A DNA stretch of 64,000 nucleotides from Tanypteryx hageni. Lineage: Eukaryota > Arthropoda > Insecta > Odonata > Petaluridae. The position numbers were made by a program, and so were the translations under genes. Under the pieces are notes generated by a model. The model did no database searches and was not told the origin of the DNA. It worked only from the letters and a program-made list of their open reading frames with translations. Shown here one piece after another: positions 57,961 to 64,000 of this stretch (positions are counted from its first letter, which is position 1; the number at the start of each line of letters is the position of its first letter). Location of the stretch: the NCBI GenBank assembly GCA_028673005.1, contig CM054114.1:123037307-123101306 (forward strand). The letters run 5' to 3'.

Positions 57961-58227
57961 TTCTAAAACATTAAGTACATGTTAAGTGTTTTCTTTTAAT
58001 CACCAAATAAACCTCATGACAGATTACTTAACACAGAAAATCCAATTGTAGATACAACCATTGCATAAATAATAATTAAAAACAATAGCGGTCTGGGAGA
58101 GTACCTCAATTACATGTTCATAATTTCATCTCCGTAGCCAAAGGTTAATAATACACAACTACCAACCGCAAACATTAGAGCTCTCAACAACAGAAAAAAT
58201 TCATTAGAAAAAGGACAAATTTTCGTC

Positions 58228-58239
58228 TGCGCATGCGCC
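58228..58239 (+). promoter_or_regulatory. NRF1/Ewg-type motif TGCGCATGCGCC
   Basis: A full palindromic NRF1 core, GCGCATGCGC, flanked by CpG-rich sequence. Such sites often mark CpG-containing promoters, but no adjacent gene was recognised. Confidence 0.3.
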
Positions 58240-60383
58240 CCACCATTCCGAAAGGTCTACCGCAAGCCACCGCTCGTGCGCTACGGCTCTTTCGTTTGGC
58301 ATACCAGTTGCCATGGACAATACGTGCACAAAAGGGACGGTGAGCAAAGGTTTGTGCGCGCCGAATACCCTTAAGAACGAGCTGGCATGAAAGGAATCCG
58401 GCCATAAAAAAACTAAAGTCGGTCGAGTTTCTCCGAGCCCTTCCACAAACTGCCGAGAGAAACGACGAAATCAATATCCAGAAAAGAATATGTACACAAT
58501 CTTTCAAAAACTGACATTTATTGTCCGTTTAAAAGGAAGCAAAACATTTTTTTACGAAAAGAAGTTTGTTGATGTCCACGACCTAGAAGATAAAATGTAT
58601 GGACGTGAAATTAAAAGTACGTCGTTGGCCAACTGCAGCTATTAAAACTAGAAAGTAAGTTCACTGGAGAAGTGCAATAGGAATAACGGGGACGCGATGC
58701 GTTCAACAGAAAACTGCGTTGATAAGTGCCTCACGTATACATGCCTAAAGGAGAAAGCATTTGAGCAGGGCATTCAAAGGGTACTCGTGTAGATAAATAA
58801 TTGGACGATGAATTCGAGTTCTGAAGGAATTTATTTTTGTCTTGATCTCTGTGTTAATTAACGACGTATCGCAAGTGCGATGCTATCGACACAACCTGTT
58901 GACCTTGAAGACACCAGCAGCCATAAATTGTTTTTTTTTCCCCGAAAATTCTAGCTTTCGATTAAAGGTACTACATGTTACGTAAATGTACGAATAATAA
59001 GACGATTCGGAATACAGAAGAAAGACCTTCACAGCGCGATTTTAATAAATAAGTGATAAAATATCATCACATCCGAACGTCACATTACCCACAGTAAATT
59101 AACAACGATTAAAATTCAATAGGAACTCTCGTCCTTATAACCTGTTCTTGTTACCTACCACGGACTTTTATTACACATGCTAACTACATAAAACTGCATC
59201 ATATTACTATAATGGAGAAAGTGTGAGTTTTTCATAATGCTTGTCCGGAATATGATTGGCTACCGATTACGTACTATTTTTATTTACGTAAGTTTACTTG
59301 AGGCAAAATGAAGTTCTTCGATTTAATTTCAACATCAAAAAAGTCTCATAAATTAATTATCGGAGACTGAATATAAACTTCAATGACGAAACTGCGGATC
59401 TACATCTACAGTTTACCCTGCAAGTCACCGCAAGGGTGTGTGGCAGGGGGTCGGATCGGTCCATCATGTTTAATAAGTTCTACTGATTTGTCAATAAATT
59501 TCTTTTGATAAATTAAATGCATTAAAGTCAGATATAATTGGAAAAAGTATCGATGTTTATATGTTTAAATGGAATTTTACTCTGAATTCCATCAAGAGTT
59601 CAGCCTGTTCCTTGATATTAACTGGTATCCAACATTTCATTACTTGCAAGTAACGAAAGGATAGATGGGATAGGGCCCTCAATACTTAGGCTCTCTCGTA
59701 CCTCGGTCTGTCCCTGACGATTATCCTTATAAGTTAGCTTCAAAATATTTAAGTCTCTCGCATATGGTGGACTAGATATTAATGAATGAATCTAACAGAA
59801 GCCTCCGCCACCTTCCTCAAAAATACGAACAAAATCCCACTGAAAAATGTCGACTGCTTATTCGATTGTCCACAACAGCCGTGACATAAGCATTGGAGCG
59901 AAGAGGGAGCGAGAATTACGCGCATGCGCGCTGCCACGGTTCCCATGTTTTCCCGCCTTTGAGCCATGCGAAGAAGACGTGGCCCGCAATGAAGCCTGCA
60001 TGCAAGCCGCAATCGATACGCCTACACCTCTACATATTTCACCACTTAGCTTGGAGGCAGGTGGAGAAATGCACCGAGGGGAGAAAGCCGACAATAAAAA
60101 AATCCCCCTCCCGTGCAAGGCACACACTGTCTACCAATGATGAAAAGTAAAAATATAGGGCAAGATGGATACATATTCCGAGCGCCCAACATTAGCAAGA
60201 CAGTCTAACGGTCAAGGCGAGCCGGTTAAAGGTGGGGAATCGCGGCTGAATTTGCACCGAATCCTTGACAATTAAAACTCGTAATATCATTGAATATACA
60301 TGTTTTATCAAACGCGCCCTTATGCGTATTAAAAGTAAGTTGACGTGGTAGAGAAGTTTATATAAAGCGGGAGGGGCGGTATT
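58240..60383. other. CpG-rich sequence, no recognisable gene
   Basis: Overlapping frames at 58184-58507 and 59847-60150 lack family resemblance. Confidence 0.4.
59918..59931 (+). promoter_or_regulatory. NRF1/Ewg-type motif ACGCGCATGCGCGC
   Basis: A second, extended palindromic NRF1 core in a locally GC-rich block (59880-60120). It is a candidate promoter element only. Confidence 0.3.
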
Positions 60384-60628
60384 CAGGGTTGCCACACCAG
60401 AAAGACCGACCTGTGCTCCAAAAACAAAAAATTAACAATTTCGAAATCTTTTAATGTAATACGCTTAATATACAGATAATAGCATTTAAGATGTAACCGT
60501 AGCGTTGCTGTGTTTATTATATTAAATATCGTCAGGTCGCTTAAAAATATTATAGGGCCGGTTTAATTATCAAATCGGTAACCACGATGGATAAAAACGG
60601 GCTAAAACCCGGCCGGTTGGCAACCCTT
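60384..60628. mobile_element. hAT-like MITE with CAGGGTTGCCA ends
   Basis: It starts CAGGGTTGCCACACC and ends GGTTGGCAACCCTT, inverted matches 245 bp apart. It is AT-rich inside and non-coding. Confidence 0.55.
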
Positions 60629-61592
60629 AGCTATCTTTATTTAATCGGTCATTCATGCGTCTCGCACGCCAAAATTAAGATTGGCCGGTGGAAGTGCACT
60701 CGCACGTAACGGCGGACAAAGACAAACGAATACTGCCTTTAAAAAGTTGCCGTTGATCTGGAACGATTAACGAAAAGATCGTTGTTAAAAGTGCAAAATT
60801 TGTATCATGGCGATCTTATAGAACTGACGATGGTTTTTTTCGAGTTTGACTTCGTCCCTAATTAAAACCTATATGTCGCGGACGTTAAACACACAATCCA
60901 TTCCACAATCGAACACAGCCTGTCGCGAAAATAGTACGTTGCGACCTCGAAGAGTACATACACGAATTGCCCCCCGACAGCCGACTTCCCGTGCACGTGC
61001 TAATGCAATTGCGAAGTTACACACGGCAAGAAGTTCTTTTTTTCCGATCATGGACGAGTGAAGGGAAAAGAAACCAGCGAAGCCTTAGCATGACGACGGG
61101 AATAAAATCCACCCTATTTTAAGTGGCACGGTTGACAAGCGCAAAACTTAGAAAGGTGCCCTTTTGAGACTATTTTTGCGGGCTGAGAAAATTCTTAGGA
61201 ATTAGTTATAAATATGTGTATGTATGTGCGCGGCAACGCGCATCCAAAAATACCTTCACAATGGATGTTGCGAAATCGTAAATAGCACTTGAAATATAAG
61301 TGCCACGAGCAGATAAGCAACAACCTCTTGGGTCGCCGTTACAGACAAAAAACAGCACTAGAAAGGAAATTCCAAGGTCTCTTTAGGCGAGAGAAATGTA
61401 CGCAAGATACAAAGTTCGACAGAACGATATCGGCGAAAAGGGAGAGCCATAAGCATTCCCTCTAGATCAAACCCAATCATCGAGCAAAGGAGTTCGTTTT
61501 AAGGTCTTGTAAAAGACGAAAGCTTGATAACCATTAAGAGAGAAACGAGCAAAAAAAAAGCTAATTTTATAAACAACTTCCAAAGAGAAATT
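60629..61592. other. no recognisable feature
   Basis: CpG-rich; opposite-strand short frames at 60846-61061 show no family. Confidence 0.4.
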
Positions 61593-62571
61593 CAGTGGTG
61601 CCCAAACTTTTCGGCATGGTGAGCTGCATCGGTGGTTGGAAATACAGGCAACTCTCGTTCAACGAACGACACGCGTTCCCGAAAAGCGCGCGTAAAACGG
61701 AAATTCGTTGAACGATCGTGATTTTTCCGTTGACTTCCCCGTTAAAACTCCAGATGCGTTCTAGACAAAAGATTTTGTATTCTTTAATTTATAATTCTTA
61801 GCTGTTAAAATGCCTGTCTAAGCAACTACAATATTGGATCAACTAGAAAACAGAAGCAACAACAACCGAACATAGAAGTATGTACAGTGCCATCTATTGC
61901 ATGATATTAAACTTTTAAATGAAAAACAGAACCTCCCAATACCATCAATAAAGAATTAAAAATTCCTCGCGATTTAATCGTCTCCAGGAAAATAATTAAC
62001 AAATGGTTGAACAGCTTTGAGAAAAGTATGAGCAAGTACGATAAATGTGGCCACGGCAGTGGATTGAAAAGGAATCCTCGTGATGTAACGATTATGTATG
62101 AACCGCGAAAAAACGAATACGACCGAACGTAGTCAATCCAAGTCACAGACTAAAGTATAGAATGGCTGTGGGAAAGACTGCGTAGTGCACTTCCTCCCCA
62201 AGAACTTTCGTAAATATCCGAGTTTATTCAATTTGAGTTGGATACATGCTATTTAGTTCCTCAAAGTGAACAGAATTTTCGGCGAAAATTAAAGCTATAA
62301 AATTCAATTCATCGTTAAAGCGAACATTCGTTCAACGAACGTTCGTTGACCGAGAGTTACCCGTAGTTCGGCGGGCCGCACTGGAAGTTGTTAATGCTTC
62401 GGCGGGCAATATTGGAGCTCAAATCGGAAGTTTAAATGGGGATTTTAGGGTTAAAACTTTAAAATTAAAGGTGTTTACTTTCGTGATTTTACCAAAAATA
62501 CGAATTTGAGCGTTGACATTAGGTCTTTTCGTCATGCTTCGCGGGCCCCATAAAATGCTCTCGGGGGCAGA
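61593..62571. mobile_element. hAT-like MITE (GGCGGGCCGCATTG family), copy 5, split by a nested element
   Basis: It starts CAGTGGTGCCCAAACTTTTC. After the insertion it resumes with TTCGGCGGGCCGCACTGG and the AT-rich core (GGGGATTTTAGGGTTAA). The right end is worn (TTCGCGGGCCCCATAAAATG). Confidence 0.65.
61645..62363. mobile_element. pogo/Tc1-like element inserted in the hAT MITE
   Basis: The left end CAGGCAACTCTCGTTCAACG and the inverted right end CGGGTAACTCTCGGTCAACG are 719 bp apart and directly flanked by TA on both sides (61643-61644 and 62364-62365), the expected target duplication. Subterminal GAACGTTCGTT motifs are present. The 79-residue minus frame inside is not a recognisable transposase. 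Confidence 0.75.
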
Positions 62572-64000
62572 AGGTACTCTGCACAACTTTTATACGCCCA
62601 AGACTATTTTTACTTTCTGGAACATTCAATTATGTGAATTTCAGATTTATTTCTTTGCTCAGTAGTCCATATCAAACATGATTTAATTAAAATCAATCTG
62701 TACAAATTTTATTTTTCCGTTTTTAGTCAAAGATTACAAACTTTCGCAGAAACATTTCCTCAAGGACCTTTAAAAATTCAGCCATTTTAATTTCTATATC
62801 AGAGTTCGTTAACGCAATATCAACGAATAGTTGAATATTTGCTTATTTTCGTGACCGTCGTTTTATTTATCGTAACCAAGGTATTGTATAAACTTCTAAA
62901 CAGCGTCGAAACAGATGAACAACGATAAACGTAAAATTTTTGCGTTGCTAACGTAGGCAAAAACAAAGAACATTCAACGTTTTACCTATTAATTGCTAAA
63001 TTTAGAGTATTCCAAGAAATCTCTTGACAGTTTCAGAACAAATTCCATACTATTCACCGGCTAAGTTTATTTGTATCTATTCATAATAAATTGTGATGAC
63101 ATGATTGAAAATGGGTCAATCACGGAGCATCATAGACACACAACTGCTTTTATTATGATAGATATACACATACAAATTTTCAAGTTAATATAAAAGTTAT
63201 CAATAAAAAACGCAAAAAATGCCTCCAAAATTTCTGTGTGATAAAGTAATAAACCACCGGGAGAGAAAGACGACTCAACCCGTGAGAGGCCGTGGGAACC
63301 ACCAGCGAGCCCCTGTTTATCCAAGCTCCACCTATCTCCCGAGGCGATTCCAGGAATCAGATTAGCGAGAATATCATTCCGTGCCGCCTCGCGGCGCGAG
63401 CATCACGCTCGAATACGTTTCGATTCGCGTGCATGGAAAGGGGGAGACACGCCAACGTCAACTCTCATACGTTAAAAAAAAACATTCGAGACGCGACAAG
63501 TTTAATTTTTCCATCCATCCGACCCGCTTCCACGTGGCCGACGGCTTCAAATCCTTTCCAAACAACAGCATTTTTATTAGTTGACGCGCGACGAGCTCTT
63601 AGAAAGTGGAACTTTCACTTTTCAGTTGAAAACGTGCCATTTTAAAGCGCTATGCTCCAGGTCTGTATTTATATTGACACGACTTATTAAATATACAGTA
63701 CGTAATTCTTGTTGCCAATAGTATGACTAAGGCAACGGTTCTCAACATTTTGCATCTTGCATCGCATCAACCATATTGTAAAAAAAACCCAAGTTTCACC
63801 ACGATAAAAACAAAACGTCATACTTTCCAAGAAATTAATATTTACCTCAAATTCACTTTGCTATTGTATTAATCATTAATGGAAATTTTTAAGGACCTTA
63901 AATATTGCAGTATTTTGTTGAGAGAAGGTTTTAGAATAATTATTTTCAAAATTTCGCGTTCCACACTGGACTAAGGTATCTCCCGTAACGATTACACTGT
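62572..64000. other. no recognisable gene; possible hAT end at 63731
   Basis: A 117-residue plus frame at 63292-63645 shows no domain. AACGGTTCTCAACATTTTGC near 63731 resembles a hAT left end whose partner would be beyond the window. Confidence 0.35.

Noticed and set aside
58184..58507. 107-codon minus-strand frame beside an NRF1-type site
   Set aside because: No recognisable domain, overlapping frames in the same GC-rich patch, and no donor site giving a plausible first exon.
59847..60150. Several overlapping frames on both strands
   Set aside because: GC-rich sequence keeps multiple frames open at once; none resembles a protein family.
63292..63645. 117-codon plus-strand frame
   Set aside because: No domain or splice context; local CpG-rich composition explains the lack of stops.

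Overview
The window is nuclear DNA from an animal, almost certainly an arthropod and probably an insect. It has spliced exons with GT-AG introns of 0.4-4.3 kb, abundant non-autonomous hAT-like and pogo/Tc1-like transposon relics, tRNA-derived SINEs, a Jockey-type LINE 3' end and long low-complexity tracts. The one recognisable gene encodes an insect-like GLYR1/NPAC protein. Nothing bacterial, viral or organellar was seen.

The only protein-coding gene I can support is the 3' part of GLYR1 (NPAC/NDF, a nucleosome-associated beta-hydroxyacid-dehydrogenase-like protein) on the minus strand. Five exons lie between 48475 and 41153 and join in frame to a TGA stop. They give about 251 residues: the end of the NAD-binding half and the whole C-terminal helical domain. 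The exons for the PWWP domain and the glycine-rich Rossmann loop were not found, so the 5' part lies in unrecognised sequence further right or outside the window.

Layout: 1-30.3 kb is CpG-rich, gene-free and full of repeats, with a 1 kb polypurine tract at 6.8-7.8 kb, nested MITEs, SINEs, a LINE tail and pogo-like relics. About 30.3-50.3 kb is AT-rich and strongly CpG-depleted; it contains the GLYR1 exons and introns and is interrupted near 33.8-35.6 kb by a patch with more CpG. From 50.3 kb to the end the sequence is again CpG-rich, with a 22-bp minisatellite (50.4-51.0 kb), a second long polypurine tract (55.0-56.5 kb) and further nested transposons.

The strongest unusual signals are these. 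(1) A repeat of roughly 480 bp occurs inverted at 1-500 and in a GLYR1 intron at 45955-46431; the intronic copy has lost many CpGs to TpG/CpA, an internal control pointing to germline methylation of the gene body. (2) At least five dispersed copies of a hammerhead-ribozyme-like core are present, four of them flanked by inverted arms that differ between copies but still pair within each copy. (3) An ~85-bp repeat family of unknown type occurs in seven copies. (4) The GLYR1 residues expected at the catalytic site are eroded. No new multi-gene system was found.
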